Positions 1 to 10,946 of a stretch of 64,000 bases of DNA are shown piece by piece. Under the pieces are notes generated by a model that saw only the letters and a list, made by a program, of their open reading frames with translations, searched no databases and was not told the origin of the DNA. The stretch is from Mycocentrospora acerina (lineage: Eukaryota > Ascomycota > Dothideomycetes > Pleosporales), in assembly GCA_022701365.1 (NCBI GenBank), contig JAKUHH010000163.1:23521-87520 (forward strand), in the 5' to 3' direction. How positions within the stretch are numbered: the first letter of the stretch is position 1; each line of letters starts with the position of its first letter. A program made the position numbers and the translations under genes.

Positions 1-1092
1 ATCACTCCAGACCCGGTCATTTCCTGTAGCATTCGATTGTAGAATGAAGGGAAGTTGTGATGAGATATCAGCACAAGAGTTCTTTGATTGAAGCTTCTCT
101 TCATTGTGTCATCGAACTCCTGGCGAAAGACACACGAACCATAGAAGGTGTTCGCACTGCCATAGGGAGCATGTGGCGAGCCTAGCCTGATATCAGGGGA
201 GTTGTTGGTGATGGCAAAATTGAAGGTCAGGTCTTCGGAAGTTTCAGTGTTTTGTTGCTCAGGGAAGCTGTGCAGGTTTTAGATGGTGCACCTAGTTTGA
301 GTTCCAGGGCATGGTTTACCTGTTGAAGCATATTGCACTTAGGTCTCCCGTTGTGAATGGAACATCAGGCGGATAAAGTATTTCAACCTCTGGGCTGGTA
401 CAAGGGCATCAGTACACGAATGTGATGTAGGAAGACAGTTTCTTACCCACCCTACATCAACATTGAAGTTGCACACAACACTGTCCTGTATCAGCCTTGA
501 ACAGTGACGGTGGGGGAAGGACCCACAAAGCTACAGCCCAGTGTTGGAAGCCTGCAGATGTACTTCTTAGTGGCTGTTCCATGTCTCTATCCAGCTCCGA
601 TCGACGAGGATGGAGTATTCTGTTTTTGGACTTCTCCATGCTGCCTTTCCCAAAGCGTCTGGCAGGTGTGGGCCAGCACAACCCAGGGCGATAGGCGTGG
701 ATAGTGTCAAGCGAGCAGGGGATATCACGACTTGTGGCCGAGGGCCTGTCTAATTCTGGCTTGGACTGTAGATGCTAGGTGTCATTGCCTGGATCTTGGG
801 TGATTTGTAGAGTGGGTCGCCTCTGCAGCAGCAAACGCACAGCGACCATCGAGGCAGACGTGGTGGTGGTGATTGCTTTTGAGTGGTCTCTCGTTTATCC
901 GCGGCAGGTGAGCTGGCGCGGGATCCTTGCACGCGGTGCGATGACGTGAACGGGCCAGCCAAACAGTGCGACGACCCAGAGCGTCTCTCGAGAAAGGGCA
1001 ATTCACGACTCGCAGACATGGCTTCGTCGTCGACATCTGAATAAAACGCCCGTCGCAGTATGTGAGATAGTCTGCCCGCCTACTATCTCACC
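1..1092. other. Intergenic region upstream of VAC14
   Basis: No convincing gene is visible. Open frames here are short, overlap on both strands and resemble no family I know. The last part is the VAC14 promoter and 5' leader; the start codon at 1093 sits in a good context (CACCATGG). Confidence 0.5.
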
Positions 1093-4000
1093 ATGGACCC
1101 CAGCATCACCAAAGCGCTCAACGACAAGCTCTACGACAAGCGCAAGAGCGGAGCCCTCGAGCTCGAGGGACTGATTCGCGACGCCCTCAACTCGCAGGAC
1201 CACGACCGGATAGCCAGGATCGTGCACCAGCTCTGCCACGAATATGCATACGCCGTCCATCAGCCCCACGCCAGGAATGGCGGGCTCATTGGCCTTGCTG
1301 CGGCCTCGATAGCATTGGGACCAGTGCGTGCAAGAGCTCGAGACATGCTGAGACTGTACTTACTCTCCCGCAGGACGTGGCCCGCTATCTCGAGGAAATT
1401 GTGCCTCCCGTGCTCGCCTGTTTCGCTGACCAGGATGCGCGTGTCCGCTACTATGCGTGCGAGAGCATGTACAACATCGCAAAGGTTGCAAAGGGCGAGA
1501 TTCTCGTCTACTTCAACCAAGTCTTCGATGCGCTCTGCAAGGTAGGCGCTCTACAAAGCCATGGATTGGGCGTTCAGCTAATGCGACCTGTGTAGCTTGC
1601 TGCCGACTCAGAGCCGTCCGTCAAAAATGGCGCAGAGCTGCTGGACCGGCTCGTCAAAGACATTGTTTCTGAGTCTGCTGCCTCCTATGTCTCAATCTTA
1701 CATACAACCCTCCCCTCAGAACACGAGCCTATCGACGACTCAACACAGCATCCATCAGATGTACCCACCGCCTTCAACCTCGAGCGATTTCTACCACTCC
1801 TCGAAGAGCGGATCAACGTGCTCAACCCTTTCACACGGTCGTTTCTTGTGGCGTGGATCACTCTGCTGGACTCTATACCAGACCTCGAGCTCATCGCCCA
1901 CCTTCCGCGCTTCCTCAGCGGCCTTTTCAAGTTCCTGAGTGACTCGAATCAAGACGTGTATACCATGACTCAAGTGTCGCTTGACAAGTTTCTCAACGAA
2001 ATCAAGAAGATTGCCAGGATCAAAAAGGGTATAGCAGAGAGCAAGAAGAGTCACAGCAAAGACGACCACAGACCCTCCTCCTCCAGCGACCATAGTGAGG
2101 AAGTTGAGAGTGAGGACAGAAGCAGCACACCACACGAACAACGCACGTCAGGCGATGAGACCGAGATTGCAAGCGGAGAGAGTGGATCCATCTCAGGCGA
2201 GAGTGAGAAGTCTGTCAATGGTGATGGTGACTGGGTACCAGGTCAAGACGTCGTCGTTGATCACCCCAAGATTCTGGAGATTCTTGTTGGCTTTCTTAGC
2301 ATCCCATCAGGTAAGCTCTGCACTGTTTTACGAAATTGACTACCCATTAATTGTAATAGATTCAGACGAAGAACAGAATGAAATCATTGTAACAGCGCTG
2401 CGTTGGATCGACAGCTTCTTCGCCATCTGCCCCGAGGATATCATGCCTTTTGTCCCAAGCCTACTCTCCAACGTTCTACCCAGAATGTCCCACGAGGTAG
2501 ACAGTGTCCGCCAAGCTGCGATCAAGGCCAATGGCGCACTCATGGACTACATCATGTCTCTATCTGAAGATAGTGGGCGATTGGAGGGCACCCTAGGCGG
2601 AATCCAGCTACCGCCGTCACTCTCCGAATTGGGCAAAGAGCTGACGGGCACCCAAAGGCGAGATTCCAATCTATCTGGGAGATTACTAAAAGCAGTCGTT
2701 CGCGAACAAGCAGCGATAGCAGAGACGGCGGGCACGAGATCACCCACCCCTGCAGAGGAACGTGGCCCCTCGCCACGCCCAATACCTGAGCTCGATTATC
2801 AAGCAGCTGTCAGTGCACTCACTCTGCAGTTTCTCAACGAGCATGAAGCGACTCGAGTCGCGGCTATTGCATGGTTAATCATGTTGCATCGAATGGCGCC
2901 AGGCAGAGTAAGTACTATAAGAACGCATGTGCAGCCAATGGATTGGCTAATATTTTGCAGATTCTCACCGTAGACGATGGCACCTTTCCTGCACTGCTTA
3001 AGACGCTTTCGGATCCTTCTGAGGCGGTCGTTACTCGTGATTTGCTCCTTCTTGCCCAGATATCCTTGCATAGTGACGATACCTACTTCAACTCGTTCAT
3101 GGTTAATCTTCTGAAATTGTTTTGCACAGACCGTGGACTGCTGGAAACGCGAGGAAATCTCATCATTAGACAACTATGCCACACGCTGAGTGCGGAGAAG
3201 ATATATCGTACAATGGCAGATTGCCTTGCCAAAGATGAGGTAAGTGGGGGGTTTTTTTTTTAGCGGTATGCCGATGAATAGAACAATGAGCATGCTAACA
3301 TGGCCAGGACGTTGAATTTGCGAGCATAATGGTGCAGAATCTCAACAACAATCTCATCACAGCGCCCGAGCTGGCAGATCTCAGGAGACGACTTCGAAAT
3401 CTCGATAACAAGGTATTTTGGGACAAAAGTCTTGAGGAGAGTCTTTGCTAACAACAGGGTCCAGGACGGGCAATCATTTTTTGTTGTACTGTTCAAGGCG
3501 TGGTGTCATAATGCCGTGGCAACATTCTCACTTTGTCTTCTTGCTCAGGCTTACGAGCAGGCATACCAGCTTCTTCAAGTTTTGTAGGTCGAGTACATTT
3601 ATATGGGAGTAGAGAGAGTATGCTGACTGATTTTAGTGCTGACCTTGAGATGACGGTCAATATGCTTATCCAGATTGACAAGCTGGTGCAACTGCTCGAG
3701 TCTCCCGTATTCACGTGTGAGTTGTGTACAATATTCTCCTGCCCGTTCTCCATGTCTAATAGTGATGATCAGACCTTCGAATCCAGTTGCTCGAACCGGA
3801 GAGATACCCGCATCTGTACAAGTGCATGTACGGGGTTCTCATGCTACTCCCACAATCGTCCGCCTTTGCGGCCCTCAAGAACCGTCTCAACAGCGTATCA
3901 GCGATTGGATACCTGCACATTGCACCGCGAACGAGCACGTATGTACCCTCCTCTGCTAGTACCCTAAACCATTTGAGGCAGAAGAGCTCAGAAGTTGGTC

Positions 4001-4383
4001 CGTCCAGTGCGCCCCAGGGGCCTTCGGTGCCCGGCTTCGAACGAGGAACACGACTCAAGCCAAGAGAAGAAGGCAGCGTCAAGTGGGTAGAGCTACTCGA
4101 TCGGTTCAAGACGACGCAAGAGAAGGCGAGGAGGTCGCAGCGGCATGCGTCCATGGGTGACGATATGCCAATGGGACCTGGCTCAGTGCACGAAAAGGAG
4201 AAGATTGCTCCAGAAGTCCCGCCCAAGAACCCAGCGTTGAGGAGTAATATTCCCGTGGGAGGGCCAATGCGGCCACCGCCTGCGCCAGCAGGACTAAACA
4301 TAGCGCAAGGCCATAAGCCCCGATCCAGCCTCAGCAATCTCGGACGGTTCGCCGGTGGTGTGGCGGGAAGGAAGAAGAAGTAG
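1093..4383 (+). CDS. VAC14: Vac14, scaffold of the PtdIns(3,5)P2 (Fab1/PIKfyve) complex
   Basis: Nine exons: 1093..1323, 1374..1541, 1596..2310, 2360..2907, 2961..3239, 3308..3412, 3465..3583, 3637..3716, 3773..4383, giving 951 residues. Vac14 is a HEAT-repeat scaffold that holds the Fab1 lipid kinase and the Fig4 phosphatase together on the vacuole membrane, and so controls PtdIns(3,5)P2. The N-terminal Fab1-binding repeats begin at residue 1. The most conserved C-terminal part, the Fig4-binding region, spans exons 6-9 and includes the motifs CHNAVATFSLCLLAQAYEQA, IQIDKLVQLLESPVF and RYPHLYKCMYGVLMLLPQS. Between the two lies a Ser/Glu-rich low-complexity stretch (coding bases about 2060-2230). 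The tail is basic and Pro-rich, ending in Arg-Lys-Lys-Lys. The gene converges on VMA12 with 240 bp between stops. Identification is by motif recognition. Confidence 0.93.
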
Positions 4384-4623
4384 TGGTGGTAGTAAGAGTA
4401 GTAGGAGCAAGAGGAGTGGTAGAACGGGCCAGTTGAGGTGTGTTTGGTGTGGGGGTGTCCCGACTTTGATACATGATATTTTCAGGCTGCATGCCCCCTG
4501 GCGCAGGCGCATGCGTGGATGATGTGGTGCATTGCGGGAGTCATTTTACGAGTGCGAGATTCATCTTTGTAGGCATCATAGGCGTTGAGTTAATTCCAAA
4601 CTTGCCCCCAATTCTTTCCTCCT

Positions 4624-5418
4624 TTAGCGGTGCTTGCCCTTTCTGAAGCGTACGCCGTCAATATCCTTTTCCTTTGCACTCGCAGGGTCCTTGCCCTCGC
4701 TTCCCTTGTCGATGACCCAGCTCGCGACAATTTCCTTGATCTCTGGCTTCTTCTTCTCCAGCCGCTTGGCCTCCTGGACCTTGCGCACATAGCCGCTGTA
4801 CACGGCCACCTCGGCAACGGCAACAGCAGCGCTGCCACCCATGCTCAGGCCCAACCGCTTCCCCACGGTCCAGTGGCGTGCCGCGACCCATATGAAGACG
4901 GCAACGCAGACAATGGACACAATGACGTTGATGATGAGTATAATCTGGCGGTGGACTTCCTCGTACGACACGTCGTCGTCGTCGGCGGAGGTGGTATGCA
5001 GGGCGCCGACGGAGAATTGCGGAGCGCTAGGGAAGCGCTGGTTGAAGGACTCGCGCGTGGGTGGGGGGTGCAGCATGCGTTCGTAGGAGCGGGCTTCTTC
5101 TTGGGCGCGCAGGCGGGCCATGAGGGCTTTGTAGGCGGGGGTTTGGGGGGGTTTGGGGGGCGCAGGCGCCGTGTAGAGGGTTGTGTTTGCGAGTAGGGCG
5201 GCGAGGGTGTTGGTGTCGGCTGTGGCGTGGGTGTTGAGGAGTTTGGAGAGGCGGATGAGCTGCGTGTGGGAGATGGGGTTGCCTGGCTGGGGGGCAGCGA
5301 GTGTGGGAGAGGAGGAGGAGGAGGAGGAGGATTCGAGGGTTGCGAATAATTCCGGGGAAAGATGTGCAGCTTCGGTGACGGCCCGGACGATGCGCGGGGT
5401 CATGGAGAGGAGCACCAT
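4624..5418 (-). CDS. VMA12: Vma12-like ER assembly factor for the V-ATPase
   Basis: Single exon, 264 residues from the ATG at 5418; the same frame extends upstream only to a TTG. A second in-frame ATG lies at 5403. Vma12 is an ER membrane protein that, with Vma22, helps assemble the Vo sector of the V-ATPase before export. The features seen are an N-terminal soluble domain with a poly-Ser run, then two membrane spans near residues 155-178 and 186-206. The second contains GLSMGGSAAVAVAEVAVYSG. The C-terminal tail is charged and Lys-rich and faces the cytosol in the family. The protein is longer than the yeast one, mainly through low-complexity sequence. It is divergent from COQ1, with 278 bp between start codons. 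Confidence 0.85.
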   Translation of the reverse strand: MVLLSMTPRIVRAVTEAAHLSPELFATLESSSSSSSSPTLAAPQPGNPISHTQLIRLSKLLNTHATADTNTLAALLANTTLYTAPAPPKPPQTPAYKALMARLRAQEEARSYERMLHPPPTRESFNQRFPSAPQFSVGALHTTSADDDDVSYEEVHRQIILIINVIVSIVCVAVFIWVAARHWTVGKRLGLSMGGSAAVAVAEVAVYSGYVRKVQEAKRLEKKKPEIKEIVASWVIDKGSEGKDPASAKEKDIDGVRFRKGKHR

Positions 5419-5696
5419 GGTGGGCGGTGGAGGTGAGGTCAAGGCAGGTCCGGGCAGGTCAGGTTAGGTGGAGCAGCCAGGGCCTCGGCGCGTCGAGGGA
5501 AAGCGTGCAAGCGCGACTCGCTTTGGGGCGGGGCTTGGCACCGTCATGATTAATCGTCCAAAACTTCCGATGACCCTCCGGCGGCTGACGGCTCTTCCCT
5601 GGCCTCACGTCTCCTCCAGCCCCGTGCCGCCCTCGGACGACTGCAATTGCACCCGTCCCCGCCTGCCCCAGGACCACCGCGAGGAATCCCGCCCAG

Positions 5697-7124
5697 ATGA
5701 CAAGCCGCTCGAGCGCCGCGACGGGCCTTGCGCGCCAGACGGCCGCCCGCCTCTCGACATGTCCGCACCACCTCGCCGCCCCACGCCGCTTCGCAAGCCC
5801 CCATGCACTCCACCACCACCACCCCTCGCGGCGGCGGAGCCAGTCGTCGTGGGCGGCGGCGGTCAATGTGGCGCAGCACATCAAGAGCATGCCGCCACCC
5901 GATGCGCCGCTGAAAATGGACCCTTTCCAGACAGTTGCGCGCGAGATGAAGTTTTTGACGGGCAACATACGGCAGCTGCTGGGCTCGGGCCACCCCACGC
6001 TGGACACGGTGGCCAAGTACTACACGCAGAGCGAGGGCAAGTACGTGCGGCCCATGCTGGTGCTGCTGATGAGCAGAGCCACGGCCCTGACCCCGCGCGA
6101 CCCAAGAGCCGGTAGCCCACAGGGCGTTGACGCCTCCATCACCGCCGCCGACGTGCTCGCCGACGCCAACCCAGACACGCGGCCCATTTCCAGCATTGCC
6201 CGGGACGCCGCCTACAGGCAGGAGGACTCGGACATCCTGCCCTCGCAGCGCCGCCTGGCCGAGATCACCGAGCTGATCCACACGGCAAGTCTGCTCCACG
6301 ACGACGTCATCGACCACTCCGTCTCGCGCCGCTCCGCCCCCTCGGCCAATGTCGAGTTTGGCAACAAGATGGCTGTCCTGGCCGGCGACTTTCTCCTTGG
6401 CCGCGCCTCGGTAGCGCTCGCCCGCCTGCGCGATCCAGAGGTCACCGAGCTGCTCGCCACCGTCATTGCCAACCTGGTCGAGGGCGAGTTTATGCAGCTC
6501 AAGAACACGGCGTCGGACGAGAAGAACCCCGCCTGGACAGAAGACACGGTTTCGTACTACCTCCAAAAGACATATCTCAAGTCTGCCTCTTTGATCAGCA
6601 AGAGCTGTCGGGCTGCAGCAATCCTGGGGGGTTGCACGCCCGATGTCGTCGAGAAGAGCTATCTCTATGGCAAGAATTTGGGCCTGGCGTTCCAGCTGGT
6701 GGACGACATGCTAGACTACACGATTAGCGGAGAGGAGCTAGGGAAGCCGGCGGGCGCAGACTTGGAGCTGGGGCTTGCGACGGCGCCGTTGCTTTTTGCG
6801 TGGAAGAGTGACAACCGGCTGGGGAAGCTGGTGGGGAGGAAGTTTTCGGGTGAGGGGGATGTGCTGAGGGTGAGTTTTGCTTGTTTCTTGAATGTTTGTT
6901 GAAGCATTGGATGGATGGACGCATGGATAGAGTGCAGATTGCTAACACTACCCAAAAAACAGGCTCGTGAAATTGTCCTGGCTAGCTCGGGCCTAGAGCA
7001 GACACGCGCTCTTGCTCAGGAATACGTCGACAAGGCCATTGAGGCCATTTCGGATTTCCCCGACAGCGAGGCCAAGACGGGGCTGGTGGAGATGTGCACA
7101 AAGGTGATGAAGAGACGGAAGTAG
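5697..7124 (+). CDS. COQ1: Mitochondrial polyprenyl (hexaprenyl-type) diphosphate synthase, ubiquinone synthesis
   Basis: Two exons, 5697..6869 and 6963..7124, 444 residues, phase 0 junction. The enzyme condenses isopentenyl diphosphate units onto an allylic primer to make the ubiquinone side chain, in the mitochondrial matrix. The N-terminus is rich in Arg, Ser and His without acidic residues (about residues 1-60), as expected of a targeting peptide. The first Asp-rich motif lies in LLHDDVIDHSVSRR and the second in LVDDMLDYT, the two Mg2+-diphosphate binding sites of trans-prenyltransferases. GKYVRPMLVLLMS is the conserved start of the fold. A roughly 60-residue loop between that and the first Asp motif is typical of fungal Coq1. 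Chain length cannot be read from sequence alone. Confidence 0.95.
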
Positions 7125-7154
7125 ATGTGTTTTTTTGGTGAATCAATAATGGGA

Positions 7155-7265
7155 AGAAAAAAAGATTGAAGCAGAGAGTGAAGGAAGGAAGGAGAGGAGA
7201 AGAGAGGGAAGGAAGGAAGGAAGGAATGAAAGTAAGAAAGAAAGAAAGAAAGAAAGAAAGGAGAA
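7155..7265. repeat. Purine-only tract (GGAA/GAAA microsatellite)
   Basis: Almost every base on the + strand is A or G. It contains runs of GGAAGGAAGG and, at about 7233-7260, GAAA units in tandem. It lies just 3' of COQ1. Confidence 0.85.
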
Positions 7266-7352
7266 GAAAGTGAAGGCAGCAGTAGAGAAGACGAACAAAG
7301 GCCAAAAGGGGTAGGAGATTGGTCATCTTGTACGAGTAAGAGAGTGTGTACT

Positions 7353-7495
7353 TGTATGTAGTGAATGAGTGAGTGAGTGGGTGTGAGTGGGTGTGTGTGA
7401 GTGAGAGTGAGTGTGTGGGTTAGAGTGAGTGTGTGAGTGAAAGTGAGTGAGTGAGAGTGGGTGAGTGAGAGTGGGTGAGAGTGAGTGACTAAGAG
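7353..7495. repeat. G/T-rich minisatellite of GTGAG/GAGT units
   Basis: Degenerate tandem copies of GTGAGTGAGAGTGGGT-like units, with strong strand asymmetry: the + strand has almost no C. The apparent Ser/His/Thr-rich frame on the minus strand is a by-product. Confidence 0.85.
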
Positions 7496-7664
7496 AATGG
7501 GTAAGCGAATGAAACAAGCAGGTATACATGTATTTTTGGTTGTTGTTGTTTTTGTTGTACATGTAAATATGTATATTTATATAGATTGCTGGATGGATGG
7601 GCAGATGGATAGATGGGTATTATGCCGCTTACGAGTATTGAACGACTGACTGACTACATGACCA

Positions 7665-7700
7665 ATTCATTCAATCAATCAATCATTCATTCATTCATTC
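7665..7700. repeat. ATTC/AATC tetranucleotide tract
   Basis: Tandem TCAATCAATC then ATTCATTCATTC units in the same intergenic region. Confidence 0.8.
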
Positions 7701-7858
7701 TGTTAGTATTTATGTCGTCTCTCTCTCCTCTGAATTGTGCGTACCTACCTTCTTAAAAGTTTTGGTTAATGTTTTTGTTACACTATATGATTTTGTAGTT
7801 TACTTTCATCATTTTGTTCTGAAATATACTGCTTCTCTCAAGGAGGGGGTATCTATAT

Positions 7859-9226
7859 TCACTTCACACCTACATCTACAAAGGGGGTGGGACTTTTATC
7901 CCGAGTGTGATTTACTTGGTTGTTGTCGTTGTCGTTGTCGTTGTTGTTGACTGCATGGCTGTTTGATAGGGTATCCATGTCCATTTCCGTGTCCATGTTC
8001 ATGTCTGCTTCTCTACTGTCCTCACCACCACCAAGAGTAGTGTCGGCACTCCAAATCCGTACCACGCGGTCCAGCCCTGCGCTAGCAATCAGACTCCTTG
8101 TGGGATGTGTGTCGACGCTCAACACGGCCTCACTGTGCCCCTCGAGCCTCTGCAGCACATTCTTGGAGCTCACGTCCCACAACACGATGGTCCCGTCCTC
8201 ACTCCCCGATGCAACAAACGCCCACTGCTGCTGCTGCGCTGAATCTTTGCTATATGTGCCAAACGCGCCAGTGAGGGAGTAGTTTTTGTTCACGTGTCCT
8301 TGGTACGTCTTTACGCACTTGCCTTTTCCCTCGGCGTAGTTCCACAGACGAATGCTCGAGTCGAGTGTCCAGGCCAGGACGTATTTGCCGTTGGGGCTGA
8401 AGCGCACAGAGCTGACCGAGGCGTTGTCCTCGTGGACCAGCGTGCGCAGGCACTGTCCCGTTGCCGTGTCCCAGATGCGGATCAGGCCGTCGTGCGAGCA
8501 CGACACAATGAGGGTGCCGTCGCGGACAAAGTCGACGCTGCTGACGGGGTCCGAGTGGGCGGGGAGGCTGCGCATGACGCGGGCGGCGCGCACGTCCCAG
8601 AGGTAGACTGCTTCGTCGTAGGAGCCGCTGACGAGCATGTTGCCCTTTGGGCTGAAGGCGAGGCTGTAGACATAGTTGTGGTGGCCAATGAGGGGCGTGG
8701 GGTGGGCGACGCCCGTGGTGGCGTCCCAGAGGCGGATGCTCTTGTCGTCGCTGCCCGAGGCGAGCGTCGTGCTGTCGGGCGACCACGAGACAATGTTGAT
8801 GCCCGCGAGGTGGCCCGCGAGCGTGTGTTCGAGGGCGCCCGTCGCCGCAGTCCAGATCTTGATGGTGCAGTCGGCCGAGGCGGTGGCGAGGAAGCGGCCG
8901 TCGGGCGAGAACCTGACGGACGAGACGGGCTTCTTGTGGCCGTGGAGGAGCAGGAGGGGCTTGTAGGCGAGGACGGGCGGCGTGGGCGGCGCCGTGCTGG
9001 TGTCGGCGGTAGCGGTAGCAGCGGCAGCGGTAGGGGTGGCGGCGGCGGGGTGGGGGGAGCGGCGCGGGGACGGCGAGCGGGACGGCGAGTGGGAGCGCGA
9101 GCGGGAGAGGGAGCGCGAGCGAGAGCGGCGGTAGGATTGCCGCTCCTCGTCGCTGTCGTCTCTGCTGTAGCGGCGGGCGGGCGTGTCGGCCATGGTGGCT
9201 GTGTCCATGTGCTGTTGGCCCGACAT
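7859..9226 (-). CDS. SWD3: WDR5/Swd3-like WD40 protein with an Arg/Ser-rich N-terminus
   Basis: Single exon, 455 residues from the ATG at 9226. An upstream ATG at 9388 would overlap the divergent ISC1 leader and adds only low-complexity sequence; a third ATG is at 9193. WDR5/Swd3 is the WD40 core subunit of the COMPASS/Set1 H3K4 methyltransferase. Seven WD40 blades follow from about residue 95, with family motifs GHKKPVSSVRFSPDGRFLAT, LPAHSDPVSSVDF, HDGLIRIWDTATGQCLRTL and FSPNGKYVLAWTLDSSIRLW. These match WDR5 blade by blade. The first 100 residues carry an RS/SP-rich segment (RSRSRSLSRSRSHSPSRSPS), unlike animal WDR5. The last 40 residues are Asp/Met/Asn-rich. Other Swd3-type paralogues cannot be excluded. 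Confidence 0.85.
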   Translation of the reverse strand: MSGQQHMDTATMADTPARRYSRDDSDEERQSYRRSRSRSLSRSRSHSPSRSPSPRRSPHPAAATPTAAAATATADTSTAPPTPPVLAYKPLLLLHGHKKPVSSVRFSPDGRFLATASADCTIKIWTAATGALEHTLAGHLAGINIVSWSPDSTTLASGSDDKSIRLWDATTGVAHPTPLIGHHNYVYSLAFSPKGNMLVSGSYDEAVYLWDVRAARVMRSLPAHSDPVSSVDFVRDGTLIVSCSHDGLIRIWDTATGQCLRTLVHEDNASVSSVRFSPNGKYVLAWTLDSSIRLWNYAEGKGKCVKTYQGHVNKNYSLTGAFGTYSKDSAQQQQWAFVASGSEDGTIVLWDVSSKNVLQRLEGHSEAVLSVDTHPTRSLIASAGLDRVVRIWSADTTLGGGEDSREADMNMDTEMDMDTLSNSHAVNNNDNDNDNNQVNHTRDKSPTPFVDVGVK

Positions 9227-9448
9227 GCTTCTGTCCGCGGCGCGCGACCAGCAACGGCGACGCGGTCTGCCTTGGCGCGCGTTGACGGCGCGTGCCTGAG
9301 CCCCGAGCAGTGAGCACGGGCCCCGCCATCCCTGCGCCCTGCCCGCCGGCCCCTGCGCCCGACCCCTGCCAGCACTTCCATGCTGCATGCAACTAGCACA
9401 TCTCCCGGTGCATCATGGCAACAGCCCGACCACCACGCCCTGCCCGCC

Positions 9449-10946
9449 ATGTCGTCCGACGCAGCGCCGCGCCCCTCGACGCTGAGAATCCTCTCGCTCA
9501 ACTGCTGGGGCCTCAAGTACATCTCCACGCAGCGCAACGAGCGCCTGACGGAAATCGGCGTCCAGATCGCCGCCGCCAGCCCGCCGCCAGACATTGTCGG
9601 CCTCCAGGAGTGCTGGACCAGGCAGGACTACGAGGCCATCCGCGAGAAGACGGCCAAGATCCTGCCCTACGGAAAGTTCTACTTTAGCGGCATCTTCGGC
9701 GGCGGCCTCGTCATCCTGTCACGATGGCCAATCGAGGAGAGCAACATGGTGCGCTATCCGCTCAACGGCCGGCCTGCTGCCTTTTACCGCGGCGACTGGT
9801 TTGTTGGCAAGGGGGTTGCGTGTGCGCGCATACGAATTGGCCCGGCAAAGAGGGACGTTGCCGAGGTGTTTTGCACACATGTACTGTTTCCATTTCCCGT
9901 GCACAAATGCATCCATGTAGATATATATATGTAGATATATATATGTGTGTGTGTGAGTATGTACACAAATGTATACTGACACTACACAGCTACACGCCCC
10001 CTATGAGAGCGAGCCCCACGACTCGTACATCTGTCACCGCACCGCCCAGGCATGGGAAATCACAAAGCTCATGCGCGCAGCTGCCGAGCGCGGCCATCTC
10101 GTCATTGGACTTGGAGACTTCAACATGGTGCCCTTGTCTCTTGCGCACCGCATCATAGAAACGCATGCGCCCGTCCAGGACGTCTGGCGCATACTGCACC
10201 CCGAGTCGTCGGTGGGCGCTGCAAAGGACAAGGTGGAGCAGCTCCGCGGTCTGCCTATGCCTACTGCGCAGTTCAACATGACCAAGAACGGGGCGACATG
10301 TGACAGCGCGCTCAACTCGTGGCGCTGGAACCACGCACACAGGAAGCGCCTCAACAAGGGCGAGAATGTGCAGATTGAGCCTACGGTGGAAGACCCCAGT
10401 GCCAAACGACTCGACTACATCTTCTTTGGCAGCGCGCGGTACCAGGACGGGCAGGCTGGGGGCGAGACGCACGAGTGGAAGCTACAGGACGCCAAGGTGG
10501 GCATGGAGATGCGACACCCTACCCTGCACTGCTCGCTGAGCGACCACTTCTCGGTCGAAGCAACGCTGACACGGAGCACTATTGGGCCGTCGGCGACGGA
10601 GCTGAGCCCGTGGACGCTGCCCGACCGGTACCTGCCAATCAAGACGTATGATGAGATTCTGGCAACGATTCTCAAGTACGAGGTGCGTGAGCGGATCCAG
10701 CGCAAGCTGCGCATCGGCCACTTTTTCTTCCAGCTGTCCATGACAATTGCGTGTCTGATTGGGGTGTGGTGGGCACCGCACAACTACGTCTCGTTTATCC
10801 TGATGCTGTTGAGCTCGGTTGGGCTGAGCGTGGGCGTGATTGACGGGCTGATGGGGTTCTTGTTTGTGGGCAGTGAGCTGCGGGCGTTGAGGGAGTTTGA
10901 GTGGGAGGTTCGCAATGCCAGGACACGGGCGTTGGGGGATGAATAA
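9449..10946 (+). CDS. ISC1: Inositol phosphosphingolipid phospholipase C (neutral sphingomyelinase family)
   Basis: Two exons, 9449..9880 and 9990..10946, 462 residues, phase 0. The enzyme hydrolyses inositol phosphosphingolipids to ceramides in ER and mitochondrial membranes. I chose the ATG at 9449, which precedes LRILSLNCWGLKYIS, the start of the endonuclease/exonuclease/phosphatase fold. Catalytic motifs visible are GLQECW (Mg2+-binding Glu), GDFNMVPLS, LDYIFF and LSDHFSVEA (catalytic Asp-His). Two C-terminal hydrophobic spans follow, around residues 390-445 (IACLIGVWW and FILMLLSSVGLSVGVI), matching the Isc1 membrane anchor. The 109-nt intron contains a TAGATATATATATG duplication and a GT run. 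The gene is divergent from the WD40 gene, with 222 bp between starts. Confidence 0.93.

Larger units (their letters stand above)
7125..7858. other. Intergenic region between COQ1 and the WD40 gene, made of simple repeats
   Basis: About 730 bp between two convergent genes. It holds no gene. It is made of a purine-rich GGAA/GAAA tract, a G/T-rich GTGAG-type minisatellite and an ATTC/AATC tract, listed separately. It presumably contains both 3' UTRs and polyadenylation sites. Confidence 0.6.

Noticed and set aside
7323..7562. His/Ser/Thr-rich minus-strand frame
   Set aside because: It is encoded entirely by the GTGAG minisatellite.
9227..9388. Longer start for the WD40 protein at 9388
   Set aside because: It adds only Arg/Gly/Ala low-complexity sequence and would cross most of the ISC1 promoter; the ATG at 9226 is simpler.
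8250..9594. Long Arg/Pro/Ala-rich frames opposite or beside the WD40 gene
   Set aside because: They are GC-rich shadow frames of a high-GC coding region with no family resemblance.
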